Shown one piece after another: positions 28,352-40,400 of a stretch of 64,000 nucleotides of DNA. Every line of letters starts with the position of its first letter. Positions within the stretch are counted from its first letter, which is position 1. Position numbers and translations under genes: made by a program. The notes beneath the pieces were generated by a model. It did not search any database. It was not told the DNA's origin and saw only the letters and a program-made list of their open reading frames with translations. This stretch comes from Sulfitobacter mediterraneus (GTDB lineage Bacteria; Pseudomonadota; Alphaproteobacteria; Rhodobacterales; Rhodobacteraceae), in NCBI RefSeq assembly GCF_016801775.1, contig NZ_CP069004.1, positions 3,534,001-3,598,000 of the forward strand. Reading direction: 5' to 3'.

Positions 28352-29383
28352 TTACGCACCCATGTAACCTTCAAGGACATTCACGGTATTTATGCCGACA
28401 GCTTCGATCGCATATCCGCCTTCCATGCAGATTACGGTGGGAAGTTTCATGCGCCCGATCCGCCGACCGGCATCGGTAAAATCATCGCTTTCCAATTTGA
28501 AGAAACTGATCGGATCCTCTTTGTAGGCATCCACACCCAGCGACAGCACCAGCGCTTCGGCGCCCCAGTTCCTGATCTTGCCAATCGCATCGTCCAAAGC
28601 TGCCGACCAGATGTCATATCCAGTGCCCTCCGACATTGGGTAGTTCAGGTTGCTCCCTTCACCTGCGCCCCGACCGGTTTCATCCTCATATCCCAGATAA
28701 TAAGGGTAGGTTTCTGCCGGCGCGCCGTGCAGGGAGGCGAACATCACATCCGCACGGTCATAAAACAACGATTGCGTGCCGTTTCCGTGGTGAAAATCTA
28801 TATCGAGGATCGCAACACGTTCTGCGCCCGATGCACGGAACATCTGGGCCGCAACGGCCGCATTGTTGATAAAACAATAGCCGCCATATTGATCTGCAGT
28901 CGCATGGTGTCCGGGTGGACGGCACAGGGCAAAAGCACTCTGCGCTCCTGCCGCAACATGGCGCTGTGCGGCCTGCGCGCAGCCAAGTGATCCAAGTGCC
29001 GCTTGCCACGTCCCCTGCGTCATTGCCGTTTCGGACGCATGACAGTAATAGCCGACCTTCCCATCGATATTTGTCGGGATGCGGTCCATATGCATGCCAC
29101 GGGCGGGAACATTGGCGGCAATGATCTCGCCCGCCATCCCCGCCTGTTTCCACTCGTCCCACGCTGTTTGAAGGAATGTCAGATATCCGGGATCAAGCAG
29201 GGCCCTCACCGGCTCCATATCGACGGGATCAGGTGCCAGAATATCGCTTAGCCCCTGCGCCTTGAGGCGGTTCAGAACGTATTCCACCCGTGACGGCCGC
29301 TCAAAAGGCGTGACGAACTGCCCACCCGACAATTCAGCCTGTGGAAAATGTAGTCGGTGATCTTCACTGTGGTAAATTCGCAT
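28352..29383 (-). CDS. acetylpolyamine amidohydrolase (histone deacetylase family)
   Basis: A 343-residue zinc hydrolase of the HDAC/AcuC/AphA superfamily. The active-site motifs are present: the His pair in CRPPGHHA, zinc ligands in AILDIDFHHGNGTQ and in SLGVDAYKEDP, and the catalytic Tyr region MEGGYAIEAVG. The length and the N-terminal MRIYHSEDHRLHFPQAELSG fit acetylpolyamine amidohydrolases, which release acetate from N-acetyl-putrescine, -cadaverine or -spermidine. It faces the potABCD operon, so imported acetylated polyamines could be deacetylated for catabolism. The functional link is inferred from context. Confidence 0.88.
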   Translation of the reverse strand: MRIYHSEDHRLHFPQAELSGGQFVTPFERPSRVEYVLNRLKAQGLSDILAPDPVDMEPVRALLDPGYLTFLQTAWDEWKQAGMAGEIIAANVPARGMHMDRIPTNIDGKVGYYCHASETAMTQGTWQAALGSLGCAQAAQRHVAAGAQSAFALCRPPGHHATADQYGGYCFINNAAVAAQMFRASGAERVAILDIDFHHGNGTQSLFYDRADVMFASLHGAPAETYPYYLGYEDETGRGAGEGSNLNYPMSEGTGYDIWSAALDDAIGKIRNWGAEALVLSLGVDAYKEDPISFFKLESDDFTDAGRRIGRMKLPTVICMEGGYAIEAVGINTVNVLEGYMGA

Positions 29384-29643
29384 TCTGCATAAGATCCTTT
29401 GAGGAAACGAGCATCGAGATACAAAAAGACTGTGCAGATAACGATCGGTTGTCCAGCCTAAGGTTCGGACGGGCTTGAGCTGGGCGTGTGGCGGTTTGGT
29501 GCCCCTACCTATTCAATTCGGGTCATGGACGTTGGATGTCGCGCGTGCGGCTTATCGGTCTTTTGCATATTCCTGAGCGCGCCAGATTACGTCCGAAATT
29601 CAGGGGCTCGGTCGGCAGGGCGGTCTAGAAGGCACCGATACCC

Positions 29644-32070
29644 TCACGCGACCTGCGCGATCTCGTCCCCTTTGGCCAAAGGACAAGTAAACCAGAACAC
29701 GGTCTCTTTGTCCGGCTCGCTTTCAAAGCCGATTTGCCCGCCCATCGATTCAATCAGTTGGCGCGAGATGTTCAGGCCAAGCCCGGTTCCGCCCCTTTGG
29801 CGAGTGTCGGAACTGTCAGCCTGTGAGAACGGTTGGAAAACCTTTTCGCGAAATTCCTCCTGAATGCCGATCCCCTGGTTTATCACTGATATTTTTGCGC
29901 AATCGGGCAGAAACTCCGCACAGAGGCGGACAGTCGTGCCGGAATGGGCAAATTTGCATGCATTGGACAGAAGGTTGCTCAACACCTGAATGGTCCGTTT
30001 CTTGTCAGTCCAGATGTCTTGCTCGCCTTCGGGGGCTTCTACGGACAATTGCACGTCCCATTGCGATGCGTAGGTCTCGGTATGTTTGCTGGCGAGGGCC
30101 ATAATGTCACTCAAGCGCTCAGGCTTTGCGTCGTGCGCCATACTGCCTGCACTGATTTTTTCCATGTCCAGAATATCATTCACCAGACTGACCAGCCGTT
30201 CTGAGTTGGACGAGGCGATTTCGATCAAACGGTCCGCGCCGTTGGTGTCCACGTCTTTCAGTTGAACCTGCAACAACCCGAGTGCCCCTTTGATGGATGT
30301 CAGGGGCGTGCGCAATTCATGGCTGACCGTTGCGACGAAATCGCGTTTGAGCTGCTCCAACTTATAGCTTTCGGTGATGTCCATCTGGATGCCCAGCATC
30401 CGGATCGCCGTGCCATCAGAAGAACGCTCCACCACCACGGCATCGGATTGCATCCAGCGCCACTCATTCTGGGCCACTTGCACGCGGAACCGCACAGATG
30501 CACGATCCGCGCCGCCGTCAATGCAGGCGGCCTTGGCTTCCTCCAGTAGGGCAACGTCATCGTCATGCATCAGTGCAACCTGAAAGGAATAGGGGTCGGC
30601 ACCGCCTTCCATTTCAGGTCGGTGCAAGAGCGTTTTCCAGGTTTCTGAAACCACAGAGGTCTGATTGTGCAGGTCCAGGTCAAAGACGCCGATTTCGGCG
30701 CTGGTCAGGGCGAGGTTCCAGCGTTGTTCAGTCTTGGCAATTTCCTGTGTGTGGCGCTCACTTTGGGTGATATCGCGCATCATCAGTGTGAACCGTGTTT
30801 CACCGTCTGCTGTGAACCATGTATTCTTTTCAATCTCGACGATCCAGGGCTCTGCATCGCCCCCGGCCGGAGGCAGATGCAATTTTGTCCTGCCTTGACT
30901 GCGGCAAAGATCATAATCGGGCAGAACCTCCCCAAGGGAAAACCGCGTCAGGTCGATCTGGGTGGCCGCAGGCACCAGAAGTTTCTGTGCCGCATCGTTT
31001 GAATGCAAGATCCGCCCTGCCGGTGTCACGGAAACAATGGCAAGCATCGCGTTTTCGAGGATCGAGCGTTTCTCTTTGTCCTGGGTTTCCAGATCGCGGG
31101 TCTTTTGGGCAACGGTCAGTGCAATCGTCTGGTTCTTTCTGATCAGAAAGCGCAACATCATACTGACCAATGCAGTGATCAAAAGCCCCAGCATCAGGAC
31201 AATCCACCGGGCCCGAAATGGCTGAGAAGCATCGAATTTTTCGGTGCTGCTCCAAGACAGCGCAAAGGTCTGACCAAGTTTATTGATCGTTTGGCTGGCC
31301 GTGAAATCTGATGTGATGGGAGCGGTGACGGCCAGATCGCCCTGACCTGCGGCGAGGCCATCGGGGTCTGGCATCACCTTCAATTCGATAAGCTCCGACT
31401 GTGCGGCCGTCAGGCACTTGAATGCATTTTCGATATTCATCACGGCAAATGCAAATCCGACCAATTCCTCACCGGGCGACTGGGCATTTTGCCCATCGCT
31501 GAAAGGTCTGAAGATCGGTTTGATCAATAATGCCAAAGGCTGACCGTCCGGCGCGGAAAGGCCGGGAAGATCCCTTACCGCGAGGGTTTGTCTTGTCCTG
31601 CGTGCCTCTTGCGAGGCTGCAAGTAGTTCGGGGTGCTTGGAAAACGCCAACCCAACCAGATTGCCATGATCGAGCGAGGGTTCGACATATTGCACCACAG
31701 AGATATTCTGTTTCAAAGCAGCAGTCGCGCCCGTCAAACCTTTGCCCATGTCCTTGGGCATGGCCAGACCGATTGCATCCAAACCGATCATGTTATCCTG
31801 AACCTTCAGGGCATTGGCGTAATTCGACATATCCTTGGCTGTGACAAGATCCGACCCCAGCACCAAACCGGACACCCCGTCCAGAACGCGGCTGTATTCC
31901 TCGAAACGCCGGTCGAGCGACACCAGACTTTGATCAACCAGAATCTGAAAACTCTCATGCGAACGGCTTTGGGCAATGGAATGCACAAGAAGGAAGGAAA
32001 CGTATGACAGGCCGAGGAAGACAACCAGAATAACTGCCTGAAACCACTCGATTTTGTTTTTTGAGGACAC
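29644..32070 (-). CDS. CHASE-PAS sensor histidine kinase
   Basis: An 808-residue membrane kinase. TM1 is at about 10-31, a periplasmic CHASE-type sensor at about 40-280, TM2 at about 289-310, then two PAS domains (about 335-435 and 445-570, the second with a PAC-like WRWMQSDAVVVERS). The dimerisation/phosphoacceptor box is TVSHELRTPL with His584. The ATPase part has LSNLLSNACKFA, NQGIGI and GGTGLGLNI. No receiver domain is present and no response regulator is adjacent, so it is an orphan kinase. GTG start with a GGGGG ribosome site. CHASE domains bind small molecules; the ligand is unknown. Confidence 0.9.
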   Translation of the reverse strand: MSSKNKIEWFQAVILVVFLGLSYVSFLLVHSIAQSRSHESFQILVDQSLVSLDRRFEEYSRVLDGVSGLVLGSDLVTAKDMSNYANALKVQDNMIGLDAIGLAMPKDMGKGLTGATAALKQNISVVQYVEPSLDHGNLVGLAFSKHPELLAASQEARRTRQTLAVRDLPGLSAPDGQPLALLIKPIFRPFSDGQNAQSPGEELVGFAFAVMNIENAFKCLTAAQSELIELKVMPDPDGLAAGQGDLAVTAPITSDFTASQTINKLGQTFALSWSSTEKFDASQPFRARWIVLMLGLLITALVSMMLRFLIRKNQTIALTVAQKTRDLETQDKEKRSILENAMLAIVSVTPAGRILHSNDAAQKLLVPAATQIDLTRFSLGEVLPDYDLCRSQGRTKLHLPPAGGDAEPWIVEIEKNTWFTADGETRFTLMMRDITQSERHTQEIAKTEQRWNLALTSAEIGVFDLDLHNQTSVVSETWKTLLHRPEMEGGADPYSFQVALMHDDDVALLEEAKAACIDGGADRASVRFRVQVAQNEWRWMQSDAVVVERSSDGTAIRMLGIQMDITESYKLEQLKRDFVATVSHELRTPLTSIKGALGLLQVQLKDVDTNGADRLIEIASSNSERLVSLVNDILDMEKISAGSMAHDAKPERLSDIMALASKHTETYASQWDVQLSVEAPEGEQDIWTDKKRTIQVLSNLLSNACKFAHSGTTVRLCAEFLPDCAKISVINQGIGIQEEFREKVFQPFSQADSSDTRQRGGTGLGLNISRQLIESMGGQIGFESEPDKETVFWFTCPLAKGDEIAQVA

Positions 32071-32411
32071 TGAATACCCCCTTTCGGCATAACGTTAGAA
32101 AGCCGGACTGCGCAGGGCATCCCGTTCTGGCACGATTGGCCCGAACTCTATCATTGCCCTGAGAAAGCGCTTAAATTATGGCGCAATCGGAGCATTCTGG
32201 GATGATTGTTGCGAAAACCGAAACCTCGGGGGATCATTCAGGCAACTCAGGCGCTGGCTCGCGTTTCCAACCTGAATTTCTTTGCCGAGCATTGTCTCAT
32301 GCCATCCCAGCGGCGACCCCTTGTCTGACGCCGCTTGAGATGCAGCCGTCTTGCTGTCAGTGTCAGATTTCACAGATGCAACCTGGCATGAGCAAGAGAA
32401 GAGCAGCGAAA
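32071..32411. other. 341-bp intergenic region between divergent genes
   Basis: Between the leftward kinase and the rightward 162-residue protein. A plus-strand frame is open upstream of 32412 (from 32178) but is low in protein character. Promoters are expected here; none stands out. Confidence 0.4.
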
Positions 32412-32900
32412 ATGAACCCAAACAGACTTCAAGAAATGCTTGGGCTTGCCTCTGCTGCCGCTGCGTTCTGCGACAGAACCATTCACGCGGTTTCAGCACT
32501 GCGTGAACTTCTGAACCGCGCAAAACCGAAACGGGATCCCGAGGTCACTGAAACACTGAAGAAACTGGATGCCGATCTCTTGGCCACAGCAGTCGTTCAT
32601 GCACGGCTCAGTGCCAAGCTAACAAGCCTGAACGAAGAGATTTCGCGCAATGAGGAGTTCGAAAAAGAGAGATCCCGATATGAATTGGTTGAAACATCCG
32701 AGGGCGACTTTGTGTTCCGGATCAAGAACAACATGGCTGATGAACAGCCCATTCATTACATCTGCCCTGTCTGCGTGAACCGTGACAAAACCATAAGCTT
32801 CATTGCCGGTAGGAACCGGAAAGTCTGCCAGACAGACAGGAAACATGTGTTTAATTTTGGCAAGACTGCCCCTGTTCTAACCCCAAAAGTCAGGCACTGA
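32412..32900 (+). CDS. hypothetical protein with C-terminal zinc-ribbon-like part
   Basis: A 162-residue protein from ATG 32412 (MNPNRLQEMLGLASAAAAF). An N-terminal helical, coiled-coil-like part (about 1-80; KLDADLLATAVVHARLSAKL) is followed by a short beta region and IHYICPVCVNRDKTISFI with a later Cys (KVCQTD). CxxC plus one Cys suggests an incomplete zinc ribbon. This architecture (helical leader plus Cys motif) occurs in small proteins of phages and mobile DNA, but I assign no function. An in-frame start at 32178 exists; the later ATG fits the structured part. Confidence 0.55.
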   Translation: MNPNRLQEMLGLASAAAAFCDRTIHAVSALRELLNRAKPKRDPEVTETLKKLDADLLATAVVHARLSAKLTSLNEEISRNEEFEKERSRYELVETSEGDFVFRIKNNMADEQPIHYICPVCVNRDKTISFIAGRNRKVCQTDRKHVFNFGKTAPVLTPKVRH

Positions 32901-32999
32901 CCCCCATTTCGCTCTCTTGATACATGTCAAAGACACCGTCTGCCCCGCCAACTAATACTGTGTCAAGGTGCGGCAAAATCGGAGGGTGGAGAATTGAGT

Positions 33000-33251
33000 A
33001 TGTTTTTAAAAGTAGGCAAGAGCGCTGACTTGTCCCAGCAGATGGCGGACAAGGTTGGCGTGGATATCAGCGGCAGGATCGCGCAAGACCCTGTGGCAGC
33101 GGGCAAGGTTTTCCGCTCAATTACGTTGCGGTGTTCAAAGTGTGACCAACAGACGGATTGTCTTGAGTTGCTGTCGAAAAACGATCGGTTGGACGCGCCG
33201 CCAGATTATTGCCTGAACAAACAAATCCTTGGAACCATGAAGGACAAGTAA
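33000..33251 (+). CDS. DUF6455 family protein
   Basis: An 83-residue protein with four cysteines in the DUF6455 arrangement (LRCSKCDQQTDCLELL, then PDYCLNKQ). It is common in Rhodobacteraceae; function unknown, perhaps metal or iron-sulfur binding. GGAG about 9 nt before ATG 33000; a TTG at 32994 would add two residues. It lies just upstream of IS3-family relics. Confidence 0.75.
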   Translation: MFLKVGKSADLSQQMADKVGVDISGRIAQDPVAAGKVFRSITLRCSKCDQQTDCLELLSKNDRLDAPPDYCLNKQILGTMKDK

Positions 33252-33286
33252 CCTCAAGAATAGAAGGCAGAGGTGCAGCTAATTTC

Positions 33287-33916
33287 CTAGACACCAGCTT
33301 TTGCCAGTTTGCGCAGTCTGTTTTCGCAATCAACCGGCGACAATATGCCGGTGTTCGTGTGCTTGCGATTCGTGTTGTAGAATAGCTCGATGTATTTCAA
33401 TACGTCGTGCCTGGCTTGCTCCCGTGTTTCTTTCGCCGCCTGACTTTTCTTGATTCAAGAATTGAAAGAAGATTTTGGCGACGGCGTTTTCCTGACAATT
33501 TCTCTTACGGCTCAAAAAGTGTTCGAGTTTGTGTTCGCGCTGGGACGCGGCCCATTCTCGGCTGGTGAATTCTGCGTTTTGGTCCGAGTGCATCAACTGG
33601 CCGGGTCCAGATTTTCGCCGCCAGATCGCGATCAGCAATGCTTGCATGGCGCGTTCTGCCCTCTGACACGACACAAAGCCCAGCCAACAACACGCCACTA
33701 GGACAGGTTGATGACGACACAGAGATACGCGAAATCTGCATGCGTGCGAAGATCAGAGATGTCAGTCGCCGATAGCTGCGTGCCCTGCGGTGACGGCGGT
33801 ACTCGGGCAGGTGGCGATAGAACGGCTCTGTGCGGCTGGTAGATCGCCTGGTGGTTGACCCGAATCGGGTGGCGCTCCAGGCAGGCGTCTTGCCTGCGAT
33901 CTGTCCTGGGGAACAA
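33287..33916 (-). pseudogene. decayed IS3-family transposase (OrfB)
   Basis: Three minus-strand frames together make an OrfB/integrase-core protein: first ATDISDLRTHADFAYLCVVI, then ALLIAIWRRKSGPGQLMHSD with QNAEFTSREW and NCQENAVAKIFFQFL, and finally NTGILSPVDCENRLRKLAKA plus GV and a TAG at 33287. Frame changes near 33700 and 33335 show it is inactive. Catalytic-core style motifs (ATDIS..., HSDQ...EF, NAVAKIFF) identify the family. It is leftward, the same orientation as the relic at 24003. Confidence 0.8.
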
Positions 33917-33984
33917 GCGGCCTTCAGCCGATCTTCAATGGCGTCCTTGAGTTCCGATTAATCATCATCTTGCGCTGCATCGGG

Positions 33985-34150
33985 CGGCGCTTATCGCAAT
34001 AGCCGTTCAGCCCCGGCAGATCGGAATTCGAGTATCGGTTCCGCTTGAAATTTCGATGGATGGTCGAGGCTTCTCTACCCAAGCGATCCGCGATCTCTGC
34101 TATCGGCTTTTTGGCTCACGCCATTTTGCCAATTTGCGGCACTTTTCCAG
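33985..34150 (-). mobile_element. IS30-family transposase relic (N-terminal HTH)
   Basis: The minus strand encodes PIAEIADRLGREASTIHRNF followed by KRNRYSNSDLPGLNGY, the helix-turn-helix and following segment of IS30-type transposases (EIA..LGR..STI.RE..RN). The catalytic part is absent and the upstream start is interrupted. It was probably cut by the adjoining IS3 insertion or by deletion. Confidence 0.65.
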
Positions 34151-34489
34151 TCACGGGTGAGAATAGTGGGTTTTCATACCAAATTTACCACGCAACACTC
34201 TGTTAAAAAACATAATTTGCGTTCTTTTGTGAAGCCGCTAAAGCTGCAATGGCCCCCCAAGTCCAATGTGAGCCGGTCTGTGCCGTTGGTTTCCCATTAA
34301 ATGCAAAGTTGATCGGCCTTGCGCAAAACCCCTAGCCGCGACATGGTGCTCACACAGTACAGGTTTTTCGGCATTGAAGGTAGTGCTGTGCATCGAACGC
34401 ACAAAATCGCCGCATTTCAGCAGCAGAAAAAGTCATATTGCTAGCGTTTGACGGGTAGCAAGTCGTTATTTAGATTTAGGAGATTTCAA

Positions 34490-37400
34490 ATGCCAGCACC
34501 CTTTTATGTATGGGCGACGGATTCTGGAGTAACAGGATCATTCGCGGGCAGTGGCAATGTTTTTGGTGGACGTCGTGACGGCATTGAAACTAGCCCCGAT
34601 GGCGACATCGATAACAACCCAAGTGGAACGACTGCTGAACTGGGATATACGGGCGCGCCTTCGGTATCGGGCATTTATGGCCTGCGCACTCTGGTTTTCA
34701 GCGATGGTGGAACCGCAGTCTGGGGGGCCGGCAGCGCTGGCGGATTTGTGATCCCGACAAACGAGATCGCCTACACCACGCTCAATAACGGAACGGCTTT
34801 TTCCGTCACTTCCCAGACCTCTGTCAGTTCTGCCGCCTATTCCACGTTTTCCACCGGCCCTGCCGCGCCGGTTAACACCGCGCCTGCGCTGGGCGGGACA
34901 CCGCCGGATGCAACCGTCAACGAAGACGTGACCAGTGCGGTTAACCTGTCGGCCTACAATCTCACCGATGCAGAAGGCGATACCGTTACGCTGACCTTGG
35001 CGGTGAACAAGGGGACAATTGCATCTACGGATGGCAATGGTCCAGCGTCCAGCGTCACCGTTGCCGGCAGCGGAACAACGTCCATGACGTTGACCGGCGC
35101 TGTCGCAGATATCAACGCCTATCTCAATATCACGACCAAGATCACATTTACCACAGGGCAGAATGATACGTCTTCCGCGACGCTAACCGTCACGCCCAAT
35201 GACGGCACCATCAATGGCACAGCCGATACCGTGACGATCAATGTTACCCCGATCAACGACGAACCCACGCTGACCGCAACGGGTTTGAACCCGAATGCCA
35301 ATGAACAGACCGCCACTGATCTTTTCTCCACGGTAACCGCCGACACAGTTGAAACAGGGCAGACCCTGACGGGTCTGACGCTCACAGTCACCAATGTTTC
35401 TGATGGATCCAGCGAACGGCTGAACATCGACGGCACCGCTGTTGTGTTGACCAACGGAACATCCGGCACAACAGCCACAAATTCGATGAGCTACAGTGTT
35501 TCGGTTACAGGCTCGACCGCGACGGTCACATTGTCAGGCGGTACGCTGAGCGAGGCGGCGATGCAGACCCTTGTTGATGGGATGACCTACACCAACAACA
35601 GCAACGCTCCGACGACAGGGGCCAGCCGGGTTGTCACCATTACCAGCCTGACCGACAGCGGATCAAACACTGGGTTGAACGACAATGCAGCGGCGCTCAA
35701 CCTTGCCTCCACTGTGACGGTTGTGGCGGTGAACGACGCGCCGACAGTCAATTCGGGCACAGCAACGCTGCCGGGAACAGACGAAGACACCACATCCAGC
35801 GGCACCGCGGTCTCCACTCTTCTATCCAACCGTGGTTTTTCCGACCCGGATGGCAGCGGTCAGCAAGGCATGGCCGTCACGGGCACCACCGGCAATGGCA
35901 CGTGGGAATTCTCGACGGATGTCTTTAATTATAGCCCATTTGGGGCGGTATCGGATACCTCATCGCTGTTGCTGTCCAGCAGTACGCTCGTGCGCTATGT
36001 CCCCGATGGCGACAACGGCGAGACAGCAACGCTGACGTTCCGTGGCTGGGACCGGAGCAGTGGTACGGCCTCCATCAGCGCGACAACATACAAGGTCGAT
36101 ACGACGACAAATGGCGGGTCAACGGCGTTCTCCAGCAACACCGCCACGGCCTCGATCACGGTCACAGATGTGAACGATGCCCCTACGCTGGCCGCAACCG
36201 GCCAGAACCCCAGCGCGAATGAGGGCCAGTCGACAGATCTGTTTTCGACAGTGAGTGCCGACACGGTTGATAACGGGCAAGACTTCACCGGGCTGACCCT
36301 GACAGTCACGAACCTGGCGGACGGTGCCGATGAGGTTCTGACGATCGACGGCAGCGATGTTGCGCTGACCGATGGCACGATGGTCACCACAGCAAACAAT
36401 AGCCTGCTGGTCAGCGTGTCGGTTTCTGGCTCGACCGCCACAGTGTCTTTCACCGGTGCCACGCTGACCGAGGCGCAGATGAACACCCTTGTTGATGGTC
36501 TGACCTATCGCAACGACAACGATGCCCCCTCGACCGGTGCCAACCGGGTTGTCACGATCACCAACATCACCGACAGCGGCACCAGCAACAACTCTGCGGC
36601 GCTCTCCCTCACCTCCACAGTCACGGTTGTGCCTGTCAACGATCCGCCTGTGGTGGGCAATGCCTATACCGAGACATCCACCATCAGCCAGGGCGGATTG
36701 ATGAACCTGGATCATCTGGATGATGCCACGGTAGCTGACCCCGATTCTGGTGATTTCAGCGGTGGTTTGCTGACGCTGGCGCAATCATCCGGGACGGCAA
36801 ACGGCGCATGGGGCGTGGATGGCACGGTCGCGACCTCTGGGGGCGACGGCACAATTTCTGCGGGCGAGACCGTTCAGATCAACGGCGTGACCATCGGCAC
36901 GGTTGATGTGACCGATGACGGTCAGGGTGGCAATAACCTGACCATTGATTTCACGACCGCCGATGCGACCGCAGCCAACGTGGCGCTGCTGTTGCAAAAC
37001 CTGACCTATGCCGCGCCGAGCGGTCAGGGCGACCGGGATTTTCTGGTCACCCTCAATGACGGGGATGGCACGGCAAATGGTGGCGATGAGACGGACAACG
37101 GCGATTTCACCATCGCTGTCCGGTCTCTCCCGCCGGTGATCGACAACCTCGACGGCGACAGTGTGACGGCGGAAGTGAGCGAGATCGTCCTGATCGACGC
37201 AGGCCGCGATGCGCTGATTACTGATGGGGATGCGCCTGATGCGCCACTCGGCCATGTGCTCATCACCCCGACGAGCGGTCTGGCGGGCGATTTCGGTGTG
37301 ATCGGTGGGGACTTCCCCCTTCAGATGGGGGATGTCGGGGCGAGCATTCCCCTGATCATCGGCACTCAGGACACTGAGATTTCCGCCGGTGAGAATATCT

Positions 37401-40400
37401 GGGTGTCTCCTTCGAATGGTAGTCTCTCTTTGATAGGAGATGTATCCGCGACCGAAGACGGGCAGAACGGCGCCGCCCTGAGAATCGACTTTGCTGATGA
37501 TCCGATCACCAATGAGTATGACGTCTTGTCGCTGCTGCTGCAGGGGCTGACCTTCTCCTCTGATCAGGTGGGCATTCACACCTTTGACCTGACGATCACG
37601 GACAGTGACAGCGACTTTGCAGCAACCTCCGTTCCTGTGAGCTTCTCGGTAGAGATATTGCCGCCGAATGAGCCCCCGACGGTTTCCATCACCACGCTTC
37701 TCGATGAACTGCCCGAAGACACGGACACCTCCGCGCGGATCAAGTTGGCGGATGTGGTGATCACCGATGATGCGCGAGGCGATAATCTGCTGACCTTGCG
37801 TGGCGCGGACAGCGGGGCGTTTGAGCTGGATGGGACGGAGCTGTTCCTCAGAGCCGGGGCTGCGTTGGATTTCGAGGGTGAGGCGGAGCTCGATGTCTTT
37901 GTCGATGTCGATGACCCCACGCTGGGCACCGGTCGTGAGGACCGGGCGGCATTCACGCTGAATGTGACAGACGTGAACGAACCGCCGTCAGTGTTGGCCA
38001 GAAATGTCATTGGCAGCCTGCCCGAAGACAGCGACACCACTGTCGATATCAAGATTGCCGATCTGGAGATTCGGGATGATGCGCTAGGCACCAACGTACT
38101 GTCTCTTTCAGGGGCGGATGCCGGGCTATTTACGATTGTCGGGACAGAGCTGTTCCTTGCCGCTGGTGCGGCGCTGGATTTTGAAACGCAACTCAGCCTC
38201 GCCGTGAGCGTGGCCGTTGATGACCCCGCGGTGGGGGGCACGCCGGACGACTCTGTCGACCTTGTCCTGAGCATTACAGATGTAAACGAGGCGCCCAGTC
38301 TATCGCTGATCAACCTCAATCTGGGCCTTGAAGAAACCGGCTTTCTGCTCGGCCGGGTGAAGGTCGCAGATGTTGTTATCACGGATGATGCACTGGGGGA
38401 TGAGATCCTGTCGCTAGAAGGGCCGAACCGGTTTTTGTTCCAACTCGATGGAACCGAGCTTTATGTTAGAGCTGGCCAGCCACTCGATTTCGAAATGCAG
38501 CACCCCTTTGAAGTTACGATAGCCGTGGATGATCCAAGCATCGGATCAGGGCCGGAAGCAACGATCATCGCCGCGCTGCCACTGCTCGACGTCAACGAAG
38601 CGCCCTCGCTTTCGCTTTTGAATGTCCTGCCCAGCCTTGCGGAGGATGTGAACACCACCACCCGCACGAAGGTGGCCGATATCGTGGTGACAGACGACGC
38701 GCTGGGCGCGAACACGCTGGCGCTGGCCGGTGCGGATGCAGGCCTTTTCGAGATTGACGGCACGGAGCTGTTCCTGTCGGCCGGGGTGGCGCTTGATTTT
38801 GAGAGCGATCCCCAGTTAGACGTCACGGTGACGCTGGATGATGCTCAATTCGCAGGTCTCGAAGGCTCCGAAGCTGTGGCGCTGGCCATCGTGGACGTGA
38901 ATGAGCCGCCGACAGTGGCGTTGTTGAATGTTCTGGCTGGGCTGGCGGAAGACACTGAGACCAGCGCACGCATCAAGGTCGCCGACATCGACGTAACGGA
39001 CGATGCGCTTGGCGCTGCCACGCTGGGGCTTGCGGGCGCCGATGCTTCGCTGTTCGAGATCGACGGCACGGAGTTGTTTCTCTCCGCCGGGGCCGCGCTG
39101 GATTTTGAAACCAATCCCAGCCTCGACGTCCAGGTCACCGTGGATGACCCGGCACTGGCTGCCGATCCTGATGACAACGCGGCAATGAGTGTCAGCGTTA
39201 CAGATGTGAACGAGGCGCCGAGCCTTGCGCTGGCCAGTGTGTTGGCGGGCTTGCCGGAAGATACCGACACCACCACCCGCACGAAGGTGGCCGATATCGT
39301 GGTGACAGACGACGCGCTGGGCGCGAACACGCTGGCGCTGGCCGGTGCGGATGCAGGTCTTTTCGAGATTGACGGCACGGAGCTGTTCCTGTCGGCCGGG
39401 GTGGCGCTTGATTTTGAGAGCGATCCCCAGTTTGACGTCACGGTGACGCTGGATGATGCTCAATTCGCAGGTCTCGAAGGCTCGGAAGCTGTGGCGCTGG
39501 CCATCGTGGACGTGAATGAGCCGCCGACAGTGGCGTTGCTGAATGTTCTGGCTGGGCTGGCGGAAGACACTGAGACCAGCGCACGCATCAAGGTCGCCGA
39601 CATCGACGTAACGGACGATGCGCTTGGCGCTGCCACGCTGGGGCTTGCGGGCGCCGATGCTTCGCTGTTCGAGATCGACGGCACGGAGTTGTTTCTCTCC
39701 GCCGGGGCCGCGCTGGATTTTGAAACCAATCCCAGCCTCGACGTCCAGGTCACCGTGGATGACCCGGCACTGGCTGCCGATCCTGATGACAACGCGGCAA
39801 TGAGTGTCAGCGTTACAGATGTGAACGAGGCGCCGAGCCTTGCGCTGGCCAGTGTGTTGGCGGGCTTGCCGGAAGATACCGACACCACCACCCGCACGAA
39901 GGTGGCCGATATCGTGGTGACAGACGACGCGCTGGGCGCGAACACGCTGGCGCTGGCCGGTGCGGATGCAGGTCTTTTCGAGATTGACGGCACGGAGCTG
40001 TTCCTGTCGGCCGGGGTGGCGCTTGATTTTGAGAGCGATCCCCAGTTTGACGTCACGGTGACGCTGGATGATGCTCAATTCGCAGGTCTCGAAGGCTCGG
40101 AAGCTGTGGCGCTGGCCATCGTGGACGTGAATGAGCCGCCGACAGTGGCGTTGCTGAATGTTCTGGCTGGGCTGGCGGAAGACACTGAGACCAGCGCACG
40201 CATCAAGGTCGCCGACATCGACGTAACGGACGATGCGCTTGGCGCTGCCACGCTGGGGCTTGCGGGCGACGATGCATCGCTGTTCGAGATCGACGGCACG
40301 GAGTTGTTTCTCTCCGCCGGGGCCGCGCTGGATTTTGAAACCAATCCCAGCCTCGACGTCCAGGTCACCGTGGATGACCCGGCACTGGCTGCCGATCCTG

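Noticed and set aside
32178..32411. N-terminal extension of the zinc-ribbon-like protein
   Set aside because: The added 78 residues are low-complexity and lie in the expected promoter region.
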